DNA of 64,000 bases. Source: Bufo bufo (taxonomy: Eukaryota > Chordata > Amphibia > Anura > Bufonidae). The stretch is taken from positions 151,223,917 through 151,287,916 of the forward strand of contig NC_053391.1 in assembly GCF_905171765.1 (NCBI RefSeq), in the 5' to 3' direction. Below, in pieces: positions 1-11,173 of the stretch. The first letter of the stretch is position 1. Each line of letters starts with the position of its first letter. Below the pieces are notes generated by a model. It was not told the origin of the DNA, did no database searches, and was given only the letters and a program-made list of their open reading frames with translations. The position numbers were made by a program, and so were the translations under genes.

Positions 1-642
1 TGGATCCACTTGCTGTCACAGTAAAGCTTTAATTGCTGCAGAGGTGCCAAAACTTGTCCTCACCCTGATTGCAGGGACGGACCTGAGCTCAGGATTTAAG
101 TCCCTTTAAAAGTGTGCACTAACCGAGTGTAAAATGCTTCAGGCTGAGATCTCCAGTGCAGGCTTGAATGGCAGCTTGGTTTTCTTGATGATGATTCACT
201 GCTGGCCTCAGGGCAGGCAGGCCTCTGGTCTCCTCAGCTCCTGATTATAAATGAAGACTACAGATCCTCTTTAGCAGGCAGCAGATATTCACCAATCGTC
301 CCTTGCTTGCTGTGGATAAAGCCTTCAATCTCTGGCTGATCACAGGACACCTCAGGTAAACAATTTAGCAGACACGTCTGAATCCGTTGCTCTCCAACTG
401 ACGACTCTCTGTCCTCCTGCCACTTCCTTTCTCCACCCCTTATAGCTTTTCTCAGGAAGTTAGGACATGGCAACAAAATAACAAAATGCACAAAATAAAT
501 AATAAGCAATTTTTTACAGTCTATTTCAATAATAAAGCCAATCAGGTGCAGCTATAAGATTACTTTTCTTTTTATATATTAATTGTCAACATCTCGCTCC
601 ATTAGTTCTAAGGGGGCTGTCCGATTAAGGGCCTCTAGTGGC
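1..642. other. Unassigned sequence left of ERV1
   Basis: No coding region is recognised here. The minus strand has a CTATAAGGGG-like TATA context near 438-447 and an AATTAAAGC stretch near 22-36, so it could be an old LTR fragment in the same orientation as ERV1, but no second copy is present to test this. An 83-codon minus-strand open frame at 258-509 shows no recognisable motif and is probably chance. The last five bases (638-642, GTGGC) are the left target-site duplication of ERV1. Confidence 0.4.
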
Positions 643-1124
643 TGATAGGAATCTCTGACTGATAGGAATCTCTGAGTCCCACTTGGTACCCCTGGCACCA
701 AACTTCTAGTATCGGCTTGGTTTGAGTCCTTTCTGACGTCAGGAGAGCGCTTCACTCAGTAAGTAACGAAAGACACAACAGTGATGTACTGAATGAACAC
801 TCTGAGGTTTATTTTTAATGCACACAGGTTATATAGAGGGGGCTTTACCCTCTTTATTAGCATATCATCGTATGTTATGTATTTAACCTATCATATTAAC
901 ACGTTTCATTCTACGCTCAGAGAAATAGAAACAAAAACGGAACTTCCATATTAGGAATATTGTCCGGGAGTAGTGCCAAAGAGATAAGATTCAGGGTTAC
1001 AGAGAATAGAAACCTTACAGTATATTAGTTTCACAGCAATCAGAGTTAGTACCTAACATAGAAACAAAACTTCAGCAAAAAGCAGAATTCATTTTGACAT
1101 AATAAAGAACATGGATTCCTTTCA
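643..1124 (-). repeat. ERV1 3' LTR
   Basis: 482 bp, starting TG and ending CA, and read as identical to 7,144-7,625. On the minus strand a TATATAA-type box lies at 829-835 and an AATAAA signal at 808-813. The end nearest 643 carries a short duplicated motif (CTGATAGGAATCTCTGA occurs twice in tandem). The adjacent purine tract and the GTGGC duplication fix the borders. Confidence 0.95.
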
Positions 1125-1138
1125 AATCCCCTCTTAAG
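1125..1138 (-). promoter_or_regulatory. ERV1 polypurine tract
   Basis: On the minus strand this reads CTTAAGAGGGGATT, directly upstream of the 3' LTR. It is the expected plus-strand DNA primer of a retrovirus. The same core, AAGAGGGGAT, abuts the ERV2 LTR at 11,485-11,498, which links the two proviruses. Confidence 0.85.
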
Positions 1139-1151
1139 AACCTTTAGTGGA

Positions 1152-3132
1152 TCACACTACATGGTTCTTTCCTTCCTTGTCCTTTTTCTCTCTATACGAT
1201 ATTAGGTAATTCTTATACCCATCTGGGCTTCGATCCTCCTGGGGTACAGTAGTCTGATATAATGACATATTAGAGAGCCCTTTTTCTAGCATTCGTCTCA
1301 CACAGGGAATAACACATAATGCTACTACACCTATTACTACAATTACTATTAGTATGACAATCCCTAGTTGCATGAGACCTTGTTTCCAATTTGTGAACCA
1401 CCCAAAGTATTGATCCCATGGATCATTTATACCTGAGTTCTTTTCCAGTTCTACTGACAGATCTTCAAGCTTTTTTATAGCTATTATGATCTTACCAGTG
1501 GGGTCAGTATTATTTGGTATGTATGTGCAACAGGAGGTTGGATCAATCAATACTCGGCACACTCCGCCCTTCTCTGCAAGAATCATATCTAACACCATTT
1601 GATTCTAGAATGTCATGATTGAGTCTGCTTGTAGTTCTTCTGCTACCCCTAGAAATGCATCTCTGGTATAGTTTACAAACCTTTGCTGATTGTAGTATAT
1701 GTAATTTATCCAATCCACATTTTTATTCACAGTAATGATGGGAAATATTGATTCAAATCCGGCGGCTACTTGATCTCTAGCTTTGAACTCATCTGGGACC
1801 CCTCTTGGAACACCTATTGCATCTATATACACATGGGGGTCAAAACTTGAAAGGGGGGTGCTTCTTTTGTTTCTCTTTAGCACCCCTTTGTCTATAATAT
1901 CTGATTCAGTAAAAATGTGCATGTTCATTATAGCTTTGGCAAGCGCACATTCACCTTTCCAGGCACCTTCCAATCTGGATCTTATTTTTCCATCTCCACA
2001 GATCCAGTACACATCTCCTATGGAGTACACTTGGTTCTGAGTGAGGGATATGTTCAGATTGCTGTATTTGTGACAATAACCTTTGGTGAAATTCTGTACA
2101 TTCCTCCCATGTGTACTCCCCTTGTAACATGTGTAGTTACCTGGATATACCTGGATGCCTGCCCCTGGGCGAGGATTTTTTAACAACAGAGGGTATTTTG
2201 ATTTCCATTCTGTACATGCACTATGGTTATAAGATATATTAACAAAAAGAGTCAAAAAACATTCTTCAACACTTTCTGGTAACACTAGGGGTACGGTACC
2301 TAGGTGTGGCTTGGCAGCACCGCATATGTAACAGTTACTTTTATTCACAGAGGCTGCACTATACTTCATCCACTCCAGCCACAAATTAACATCAGAAAAA
2401 CCCGTCCCCATGGCCAAAGTATCCTCATATGTGGGATTAGATATGGCCCTTAGGTTTTTTAGAGAAACTATATGCGGGGCTAGTGGGTTTTTGGAGACAC
2501 CTGTGATGGGTTGGTATTCCTTAGACTTATACATATCTCTAAGTTTGAACATTTGTGTTACCTGAGAAGTCTCAGCTCCCCACATTTTATGGAAGTACCA
2601 TCCCAATACATAATCTCCTTCATCATATTTACCAGGGTTGTCTATTGTCAATACAATTTTCATTTCCGCTGACCTTTTTTTTGCAATAATTCAATGAGGA
2701 GGTGTCCACATAACACGTCCCTCTCCCAAGGAGTGTCATTCTAGTCAAAAGGGACTTAGAATTTTTATCCCTCCTTTTGAGGGCACTTTCTGGTTTATAT
2801 CCCCATTCTGTCCCTGTTTTCCATCCCACTGATCCCCAGTATCCACAACCTTTTCCCCAGTATGAGTCTGTTACACATATATAGGCCTGTCCTTCTACAT
2901 AGTCGTCGGAACAATAGTTATAATATGAACATGTTTTCAATATATCACAAAGGCAAAAGGTGTAGGTATCTACGTGAGTGTTAGATGAATTATACCAAAA
3001 GATGATGACGCCGCCCTTGCTAGTTGCGGCTACTTCTCCCTTACTACTAATTGGTAAAATCAACAAGATTATTGAAGCAATCTTAGTCAGTACATTCAAC
3101 CATTTCCCAGAAAGGGGTGAGGAGCTCATCAT
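1152..3132 (-). pseudogene. env: ERV1 env (surface and transmembrane subunits), broken
   Basis: Envelope glycoprotein remnant. The likely ATG at 3,132 overlaps the end of pol (3,083), as is usual in simple retroviruses. A hydrophobic signal peptide follows, then a cysteine-rich surface subunit. A KRNKR furin-type site precedes a fusion-peptide-like region, and the transmembrane subunit has an AEKGG heptad-region motif, a long membrane anchor and a cytoplasmic tail ending at 1,152. Two breaks are visible: the frame changes at a run of eight T (plus strand, 2,675-2,682), and an in-frame TAG lies at 1,605-1,607 between the ectodomain and the anchor-bearing part. The cysteine motif near 1,530-1,565 is C, eight residues, CC; many class I envelopes have six. 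It cannot make a full envelope as it stands. Confidence 0.85.
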
Positions 3133-5400
3133 GTTGGAGGTCAGGGCTGTCTTCAAGGCCAAGGCTGTCTGCCTCCGTTCCTGCCTCCTCTCTTGTTCTC
3201 ACAAGCTTCACTCGGGTGGCGTGGATCCAAGTTGGAGACTGTTCAGTCAGCACGGCTGTTCTGGTTACTGCGACCACGGTAGTGGGTTGGCCATATGCGA
3301 AGTCACCTTGGGATTTTCCTTTCTTCAGTGTTTTGATCACTACCTCATCCCCCACCCTGTATGGGTGGGTGGGTTCCTGTGGAAGAGAGGGAGACTTACA
3401 AGCAACTTTTTCCTCAGTTTTATTAAGAACCTGTATCAATTTGGTGACATATTCTTCCCTTATTAAATCAAGATCACCTTCCTGCACTATCATTGGGCGT
3501 CTTGCCCAGGGGGTGGGGAAAGGCCTTCCCATGAGTATCTGTAAGGATTCTCAATACTGTTATATCCTACCCCCTCTTTGCAGACTAATCCTGTCTTAGG
3601 ATTTTTCTGCAATACTGGATAACACCAGTCTTGCTGTTCCTGTTCAGTGGAATATCTTTGAAGATCAGTAAGCATTTGTGACATCTCAGGGGTTGGAGGT
3701 GCCAAACATGGCATCTCCCAATGGTTACATGGACCTGTGGGGTTGCATTTGGCCACTCGTTTCGCCACCTTATCTGCCAGCTCATTGCCCTGTGAGACAT
3801 GATCCTTACCATCTGCTGCCGTGAATCCTCTCCTCTGTCAAATCATACCATGGTCCCACACTACCCCATGTGCGTACCTACTATCAGTATAAATGGTGAC
3901 AGATCTATCAGTATGTAGAATACATGCTCTAGTGAGTGCAATGAGCTCAGCTGCCTGCTGTGTTGAGTGTGGATGTCCTTGAGTAGGCCTATAACATCAT
4001 GTGTAGTGTGCAAAAATGGTGTAATGTCACATTGTGAAAGGAGTTGCCAACTCTACCATCATAGCACAGGCTGCAAGAGAACACAGACATGCCGGCATCC
4101 CTTGAACAGGGGTGGGCATTACCTTTGAGAAAAAATACACAAGGACGCAACTTGCCTCCGTGTTCTTGTGTCAGTACACCCGCCATGGTTTTACAATTTT
4201 GTCGTGCAAACATGTGGAAGTTTGTAGTCAGGGAGGCCTAATCCTGGACTTGACATTAATGAACATTTCAGATAATCAAATGCATTGTACATTTCTGAAG
4301 ACCATCTTATTAAATCAGGTTTGTCCTGCAGTGTTGCCTGTCTCAAGATATTATCATAGTAGGAACAGTCTGGGATCCATTGTCTGCAGTAGTTTATCAT
4401 TCCAAGGAAGGATAGCATTTCCTTCTTGGAGTGCGGGGTGACCAATCCCGCTACAGACTGAACTCTCCCTGGACTGATCCTCCTTTCCCCCTTTTTCAGG
4501 ACAAACCCCAAGTATTCGACTTGCTGTTTACACCATTGCATTTTCCCTAATGACACTTTGTGTCCACATTCAAACAACCATTGTAACAGTGATATACCAT
4601 CCTCAATGTTGGCCTCCACTGACATACTGCACAACAGTAAATCATCCACGTATTGCAACAACACGGAACCTTGGGGGGGGTGCCATGGTTTTAACATCGC
4701 TCGGAGGACTATGCTGTACACTACAGGTGAATCAGCACATCCCTAGGGAATTTCTGCCCCAGGTCAGTTGACATCTGTCAAAGGAAAAAGCAAAAATTAG
4801 TCTGGTCTTCTTGTCAACTGGGATAGAAAAGAATGCGATTTTCAGATCTATCACACTGAACCAAACAGCGTCTGCTGGAATGGCAGATAGTAATTGAGTG
4901 ATGTCAGGTACAACAGGGGCTATAGGCACAATGATGTTGTTGATGGCCCTTAAATCCTGTACAAAGCGGGCAGCACCATCTGCCTTTGTCACTGGATTCA
5001 CGGGCGTGCTGTAGGGTGAAATCACCTCTTCCAGGATTCCCTTTTGTAGGAATTCTTTTATCATTGGCCTAAGTCCATTGAGTTTCTCTTTTGGCAGTAG
5101 GTATTGTTTCTGGAACACTGAAATGACACCTGGTTTTACAGTAGCTTTGTAAGGTGTGCAATCTATGAATCCTGTGTCATATTCATTTGAAGACCATAAT
5201 GCAGGGTTAATGTTGTTAAGTTCTGGGTGGTTCTGTATGTTTGCAAGAATCAGTGGCACTGGTGTAGAGACTGGAATGAGATCTGAGTGTACTCTTATGC
5301 CCTGATTTTTGGCTGACACTTGTAAGTCAAGCTTAATGAACAAATCTTTACTTAACACACTTGAGGTTGCACTGCTATCTACCATGAATCCTACTCTCAG
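3083..5400 (-). pseudogene. pol: ERV1 pol remnant: protease end, RT, RNase H, integrase C-terminus
   Basis: At 5,385-4,732 a protease-like stretch (DSSATSS where DSGA is usual) runs into the reverse transcriptase fingers and palm (DLRAINN, IDLKIAFF). The frame changes near 4,725, and the QYVDDLLLCS catalytic motif follows at about 4,650. The frame breaks again near 4,200. An RNase H region at about 3,800-3,990 has stops. After the segment GLVCKEG (about 3,590) the sequence jumps to MGRPFPTPW (about 3,530), so the integrase zinc finger and catalytic core seen in ERV2 are missing. The C-terminal integrase domain continues open to 3,083 and overlaps env. Several independent breaks and a core deletion make this non-functional. 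Confidence 0.88.
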
Positions 5401-6199
5401 TCATCTAAGTCCACCCCTTTTAGTCGGACGCTGTGGTCCACCTTCTGTCCGTGAGAACAGAGCTCTGATGTGAAGCACAACACTTAACATGTAACACATA
5501 ACTTCAAACATTGAAACAAACAGATCTGACAATACAGACATAAACGCACAAAAGGCCCATAAAAACTTTTCATTGACTTCAATAATAAAAAAATTTTTAC
5601 AGCTTGATCAATGCTGTTGGCACCAATAAAAACCAAAAACTTCCAAGAAAAATAAAATAAAATTCTCAATGCGCATATTATATGAAAACAAATATCGTAC
5701 TCCATACACATTCATATACATTTCATGTACTCATCTTCACAAAACAGCTCATAACCACGCCCTTAGACATAAAAACTGAATTGCACACACAGCTCTCCTA
5801 AAGCATCCATTAGGGCTCTTTCACACTTTCAACTCCACTACAACTCAGAGCCACACCCATTCACATTCCACTGAATCATTTGTCTTCCAACCTAATCACA
5901 CAATTGTCTTTGTTTCATCCCAAAACTTGCAGCACAAACACAGCTTTCCGGGAAACACCACACACAGAATTGCTGATGGTCTGTCGCTGTAAGACAATAT
6001 ACATGTTATAATCATAAATTCATTTTGTTAAACCCAAATCATTTTATATGTCAGGTGTTCTTAGTTAATGTTGTACATATATAATAATTCTTGTTAAAAA
6101 CTGGATTCTCACATTACACTGCTGGGGAAAGAAAATTATTGAACAATTTTTGTCTTTTATAATAATATTACACATATAACATCACTTACTCTGCAGGAT
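5401..6199 (-). other. ERV1 interior of unknown origin, in place of most of gag
   Basis: About 800 bp where capsid and nucleocapsid should be. It is AT-rich, with no long open frame, zinc knuckle or capsid-like motif on either strand and no similarity by eye to the ERV2 gag at 31,587-32,952. It may be sequence picked up when gag was lost, or gag decayed past recognition. The identical LTRs argue against long decay after this insertion, so the structure was probably inherited from the copied parent. Confidence 0.5.
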
Positions 6200-6497
6200 T
6201 CTCTACTCCTTTGTATCATGTAATCCATATCCTAGGACGGGTCATGGTCAAAATGTGGCCATGCTTCTTTGTCTCCCAGACAAAGACCCTTTATCATGTC
6301 CATGTGGTACGGGCTATTATCGCCGTCCCTGGGAAAAAGGGGCTAGCAGCTTGCATGAACTCAGTCCATCCAGCTAAGTTATCCACCCATGGGTTAAATA
6401 AGAAGTAATTTGTGGGACTACACCGTGCAACATAAACTTTGCATGTTTCTCCCGTCTCAGGTTTGGGATGATTTGTTTTAGACCCTTGTGACCCCAT
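6200..6497 (-). pseudogene. gag: ERV1 gag matrix remnant
   Basis: A minus-strand ATG at 6,497 opens a 67-codon frame starting MGSQGS, which fits an N-myristoylation signal. Downstream the segment PWVDNLAGWTEF resembles the ERV2 matrix segment KLLKWKDWTEG near 38,540. The frame stops at 6,294, but similarity to ERV2 matrix seems to continue in another frame to about 6,200. Only the amino-terminal part of gag survives. Confidence 0.6.
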
Positions 6498-7123
6498 TCC
6501 GTCTGATATTTTAATGATGCTACTTTCCTATGACTGGCTGCACTGAAGCGTTAAGGATTCGACAAATTAATGCTGTCAACTAGGCAAAGGACTCAGGTCT
6601 GATCAGAAAATATCAGAGTGTCTCATCAAACATATAATTTGTTGCTTTGGTCTGCCGCTTGTGTTCACCTATCTGCGGGTTAATGGATTGCTCCCAGCCG
6701 GGGGTGGGGCGTATTGCAGACCTCCGCAACACAGTAAAACAACAATGCAATGTCCTTAAAACTCTATGCAAATAGTGAACTTTAGTCCGTACACTTACCA
6801 CCCGGACATCAGTATCCTTATATCAACTCTAATAATCTTATACTTTAAAACAACGTTAAAAGAGTCAAACCAAGCTCCATCCTTGTCTCCCTGAGACAAT
6901 ATTATGTAGTGCGCACTATATTTTCTCTGAGTGATCCTCACGGCGGACTCCCGGAGTCCCCGGGTCACTCCCCCAGACTCCCGGAGTCTGTACCCTGTAT
7001 CCCTGATACAGTAATTATACTAGAAGTTGTAGGTTCTACTTACTAGATCGAGACGTGGTTCTCGGATCGGCTAGAGGACAATAACAGATGCCTTCCTTAC
7101 CGAACACGAGGAAAACCTTCCCG
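6498..7123 (-). other. ERV1 5' leader
   Basis: Untranslated region between primer site and gag remnant, where splice donor and packaging signal normally sit. Near 6,945-6,995 there is a local repeat of CCCGGAGTC-type motifs. No open frame of note. Confidence 0.6.
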
Positions 7124-7141
7124 ATCCCGGACGAGCCCCCA
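7124..7141 (-). promoter_or_regulatory. ERV1 primer binding site, tRNA-Pro type
   Basis: The minus strand reads TGGGGGCTCGTCCGGGAT, the 18-nt site complementary to the 3' end of tRNA-Pro that many gammaretroviruses use. It starts two bases after the 5' LTR end, which confirms element polarity and LTR border. Confidence 0.95.
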
Positions 7142-7143
7142 AC

Positions 7144-7625
7144 TGATAGGAATCTCTGACTGATAGGAATCTCTGAGTCCCACTTGGTACCCCTGGCACC
7201 AAACTTCTAGTATCGGCTTGGTTTGAGTCCTTTCTGACGTCAGGAGAGCGCTTCACTCAGTAAGTAACGAAAGACACAACAGTGATGTACTGAATGAACA
7301 CTCTGAGGTTTATTTTTAATGCACACAGGTTATATAGAGGGGGCTTTACCCTCTTTATTAGCATATCATCGTATGTTATGTATTTAACCTATCATATTAA
7401 CACGTTTCATTCTACGCTCAGAGAAATAGAAACAAAAACGGAACTTCCATATTAGGAATATTGTCCGGGAGTAGTGCCAAAGAGATAAGATTCAGGGTTA
7501 CAGAGAATAGAAACCTTACAGTATATTAGTTTCACAGCAATCAGAGTTAGTACCTAACATAGAAACAAAACTTCAGCAAAAAGCAGAATTCATTTTGACA
7601 TAATAAAGAACATGGATTCCTTTCA
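7144..7625 (-). repeat. ERV1 5' LTR
   Basis: 482 bp, TG...CA, read as identical to 643-1,124. Minus-strand TATATAA-type box at 7,330-7,336 and AATAAA at 7,309-7,314 define the promoter and poly(A) parts. The right flank starts with the GTGGC duplication. Confidence 0.95.
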
Positions 7626-7739
7626 GTGGCCAGTCACACAAACTGCATGTTATATCACTATAGCTTATTCAATGTAGTCACAGATGTATCCAATTGGAGT
7701 ATCATATGTTTTATCTTGGGGGCCCCAGACTGTGACCCC

Positions 7740-8690
7740 CTCACACCTGCACTGCATTTGTGATAGTGAAAGAAAATCAGTTAAATCCATCTCTTTCATT
7801 TGTGGGTGAAAAAACTCATATCTTTTTTTCCATTAAGTACCTTTGCAGCCTGAACTGCAAACCTGATAGTGAAATAAAATCACTAAATCCATCTGTTTCA
7901 CTGTGGGTGAAAAAATCTTATATTTTTTTCCATAAAGTACCTTTGCGGCCTGCGCTGCATTTCTGACAGTCCAATACAACCGTTAAATACTGCTGTTATA
8001 TTTTTGTTTAAAAAAAAAACACCCTTTTTGTGCTAGATAGTACAGATGTAGCAGGGTTAGCACTCAAACTTTTAACTCAAATTTCTAAAATCATTGTCTT
8101 ATCTTTAAACAAAAGCCATTGCAAAGCAATTGAATGTGTTTGCTTAGTTTAGATAACACATCTCAGAAATCTCAGAAAGCATGAGTGTTAACTCTACTAC
8201 ATCGGTACATTTGCTGCATTTCTGACAGTCCAATAAAACCGTTAAATACTGCTACTATATTGTGGTTTGAAAAAAACACCCTTTTTGTGCTAGTTACTAC
8301 ATTTGCGGCCTTTGCTGCATTTCTGACAGTTCAATAGAACCGTTAAATACTGCTGTTATATTGTGGTTTGAAAAAAACACACTTTTTTGTGCTAGATAGT
8401 ACATTTGAGGCCTGCGCTGCATTTCTGTCAGTCCAATACAACCATTAAATACTGCTGTTATATTGTGGTTTGAAAAAAACACCCGATTTGTGCTAGATAC
8501 TACATTTGCGGCCTTTGCTGCATTTCTGACAGTCCAATACAACCATTAAGTACTGTTGCTATATTGTGGTTTAAAAAAAAAACCACCCACTTTGTGCATT
8601 TCTGATAGTCCAGTACAACCAGTCAATACTGCTGTAACATTGTTGGTTGACAAATTCAAATTTTTTGTGACCGTGAAGTAATTGTATAAA
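7740..8690 (+). repeat. Tandem repeat, about 100-bp unit, in the 5' region of a hAT copy
   Basis: The phrase GCTGCATTTCTGACAGTCCA recurs with variation near 7,750, 7,853, 7,953, 8,213, 8,312, 8,414, 8,516 and 8,596, with poly-A runs and GTGCTAGATA between. It matches in style the repeats upstream of the BED-finger transposase at 61,550-62,760, so it is read as the untranslated 5' region of the hAT copy that follows. A MITE interrupts it at 8,044. From 8,691 to 8,830 I see only degraded continuation of the same region. Confidence 0.75.
8044..8204. mobile_element. 161-bp MITE with possible GTAC duplication
   Basis: Imperfect terminal inverted repeats (GATGTAGCAGGGTTAGCAC at the left, the complement of GTGTTAACTCTACTACATC at the right). 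GTAC flanks both sides (8,040-8,043 and 8,205-8,208). Neighbouring copies of the host tandem repeat read AGTACATTT without a gap here, which supports a clean insertion. No coding capacity. Superfamily not assigned. Confidence 0.65.
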
Positions 8691-8829
8691 ATTCGCCTGT
8701 TGTGTGACCTCAAGAAATTTTTTCTCTTTATGACACCGATACAGCCTTACTATCAGTGAACTTAATTGTTGACTATTGGCGGTTACATTGTCACCTGACA
8801 TAAACCATCTGTTAGATTGGTGGGTGAAT

Positions 8830-10680
8830 GCAAAGAATGAGGAGAGCGTCTAATTAGGACGTGGCCCTGGTCGTGGTGCTGCTGGTGTTGGTGGAGCTCC
8901 TGTTGCAGGGAGAGGACGTGGTCGATCTGTGCCAGCTACATGCACAAGTGAAACACCTTCCTCAGGCGCGAGTATGTGACAGTACCTTCAGCATTATTTG
9001 GTAGGGCCGAATGCAGGTCTACGAATGGTGAGGCCAGAACAAGTACAGGCAATAGTAGATTGGGTGGCTGACAGTGCCTCCAGTTCCTTCACATTGTCTC
9101 CCACCCAGTCCCTTCCTGAAAGATCAGAGTTGGCACCTGCAGCCCATGGCCATCAATCGTTCACCTCACCCCCTTGAAAATAAGCCAAGCAGTCTGAGCC
9201 CCAAGTCATGCAGCAGTCTCTTCTGCTTTTTGATGACTCTGCTAGCAGAGTTTCCCAGGGCCATCCACATAGCCCTGACCCAGAAGTGGAAGAGATTGAA
9301 AACGGAGCGGCCGTCCCCTAGACAGTATGCCTGCTACTGCCCACCGCACCAATGGACCGAGCACACCAAAGCCAGCTCCAAGGAGTTCCCTGGCGTGGCA
9401 GTTCTTCAGACAATGTGCTGACAACAAGACATGAGTGGTTTGCACGCTGTGCAATCAGAACCTGAAGCGAGGCATAAACGTTCTAAACCTGAGCACAGCC
9501 TGCATGACCAGGCATCTAAGTGAAAAGCACGAGCTGCAGTGGAGTAGAGACCTGAAAAACCAAAAAAGGTCTCTGGCTCCTCCTGCTTCCTCTTCTGCTG
9601 CAGTCTCAGCCTCTTCATCCCCCTCCTGGAGTGACAGTGGCACCTGCCACCCTGCAAACAGAGGATGTGCCAGCAACGCCACCTTCTGGGTCACCAAGCA
9701 TCTTCACAATGTCCCATGGAAGCGTTCAGCTGTCTATCTCCTAAACACTGGAGCCAAAGAGGAAGAACCCTCCTACCCACCCTCGATCCCTGACCATTAA
9801 TGCTAGCATTTCAAAATTCCTGGCCTTTGAAATGCTGTCATTCCGTCTGGTCTAGACGGAGAGTTTTAAAAACCTTATGGTGGTGGCTGTCCCACAGTAC
9901 GTCGTTCCCAGCCACCACTACCTTTCCAGGCGAGCCATCCCTTCCCTGCACAACCATATGGGGGACAAAATCAGGTGTGCACTGCGTAACGCCATATGTG
10001 GCAAGGTCCACCTAACTAGGGATACGTGGACTAGTAAGCACGGTCAGGGACGTTATATCTCCATAACAGCACACTGGGTAAATGCAGTGGCAGCTGGGCC
10101 TGAGGTGAATAGCAGTTTGGTGCATGTCCTTCCACCACCGAGGATTGCAGGGCGTTTCTCTTTGCCTTCTGTTGCTTCCTCATCCTCTACCGCCTCCTCA
10201 TCCGGTCAGCGTAACACCTTCACAACCAACTTCAGCACATCCAGGGGTAAACGACAGCAGGCAGTTTTGAAATCTATCTGTTTGGGGGAGAAAGCACTCA
10301 CTGCGCAGGAGCTGTGGACGGGCATGGAACAACAGACTGATGAGTGGTTGGTGCCAGTGAGCCTCAAGCCCACCCTGGTGGTGTGCGATAATGGGCGAAA
10401 TCTCGTAGCAGCTCTGGGCCTACGCACATCCCTTGCCTGGCGCATGTGCTGAATTTGGTGGTGCAGAAATTCCTTAAAAATTACCCCAATATGTAAGAGC
10501 TGCTGCAGAAAGTGCAGGCCGTCTGTGCGCGCTTTCTGCGTTTTCACCCTGTTGCTGCTCGCCTGTCAGCGCTGCAGCGTAACTTCGGCCTTCCTGCTCA
10601 CCGCCTCATATGCGACGTGCCCACAAGGTGGAACTCCACCTTGCACATGCTGGCCAGACTGTGAAAGCAGCATCAGGCGA
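8830..10680 (+). pseudogene. hAT (BED-finger) transposase remnant
   Basis: Broken transposase of the ZBED-like hAT type. An RG-rich N-terminal leader is at about 8,835-8,950. The BED zinc finger starts at 9,435 (CTLCNQ, then CMTRHLSEKH). A serine-rich linker follows. The catalytic-fold region is at about 9,880-10,450 (VPQYVVPSHHYLSRRAIP, LTRDTWTSK, YISITAHWVN, LVVCDNGRN). The hAT-typical DVPTRWNSTLHML lies near 10,615. Frames change near 9,420, 9,800 and 10,450, and the C-terminal dimerisation region is absent here. The same family is better preserved at 62,792 onward. Confidence 0.85.
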
Positions 10681-10689
10681 TAGTAGAGT

Positions 10690-11173
10690 TTCAGCTACAT
10701 ATTTTATGCTAGTTTAAGTCATTTCACTAATTTGTCTGATACATTGTTGGGTGACATTCCCAAATTTTTGGCTGTTTATATACCCCTGTTCTACATAGCA
10801 GACAGGGAAATACATTTCACTAATTTGTCTGTTACATTGTTGGGTGACATTCACTAATTTTTGGCTGTGAGCTACCCCTGCTCTACATAGCGGACAGGGA
10901 AATAAATTTCACAAATGCGTCTGTTACATTGTTGGGTGACAAATTCTCATCTTTTGCGCTATAAAGTACATTTGCGTCCTGCACTGCATTTAGGACAGTA
11001 CAAATGGTGAGGCCAGAACAAGTACAGGCGATAATAGATTGGGTGGCTGACAGTGCCTCCAGTTCCTTCACATTGTCTACCACCCTGTCCCCTGCTGAAA
11101 GATCAGAGTTGGCACCTACAGCCCATGGCCATCTGTCTTTCAACTCACCCCCTTGCAAATCAGGCAAGCAGTC
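10690..11173 (+). mobile_element. Second hAT fragment: UTR repeats plus transposase leader
   Basis: Three copies of a roughly 95-bp unit (CATTGTTGGGTGACA near 10,742, 10,836 and 10,930) are followed at 11,004-11,173 by a near copy of 9,028-9,200 (GTGAGGCCAGAACAAGTACA). This is a separate hAT copy or an internal rearrangement, not a continuation of the preceding transposase. It ends exactly where the ERV2 LTR begins. Confidence 0.75.

Larger units (their letters stand above)
643..7625 (-). mobile_element. ERV1: complete but defective class I endogenous provirus
   Basis: A 6,983-bp provirus on the minus strand, bounded by two 482-bp LTRs and flanked on both sides by GTGGC (638-642 and 7,626-7,630), a 5-bp target-site duplication. 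From 5' to 3' (high to low coordinates) it holds the 5' LTR, a tRNA-Pro-type primer site, a leader, a short gag matrix remnant, a stretch of non-retroviral appearance, a broken pol lacking the integrase core, a broken env, a polypurine tract and the 3' LTR. The primer site, the YVDD reverse transcriptase motif and a furin-type site in env place it in class I (gamma/epsilon-like). No essential gene is intact, yet the LTRs read as identical, so the copy seems young and must have depended on proteins supplied by another provirus. ERV2 in this window is a related, older lineage. Confidence 0.93.

Noticed and set aside
258..509. 83-codon frame as a small gene
   Set aside because: No motif, no neighbours, and such lengths are expected by chance.
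7626..7745. Another retroviral matrix fragment (a PIGY-containing stretch like that at 38,720)
   Set aside because: The similarity is about ten residues and too short to support a call.
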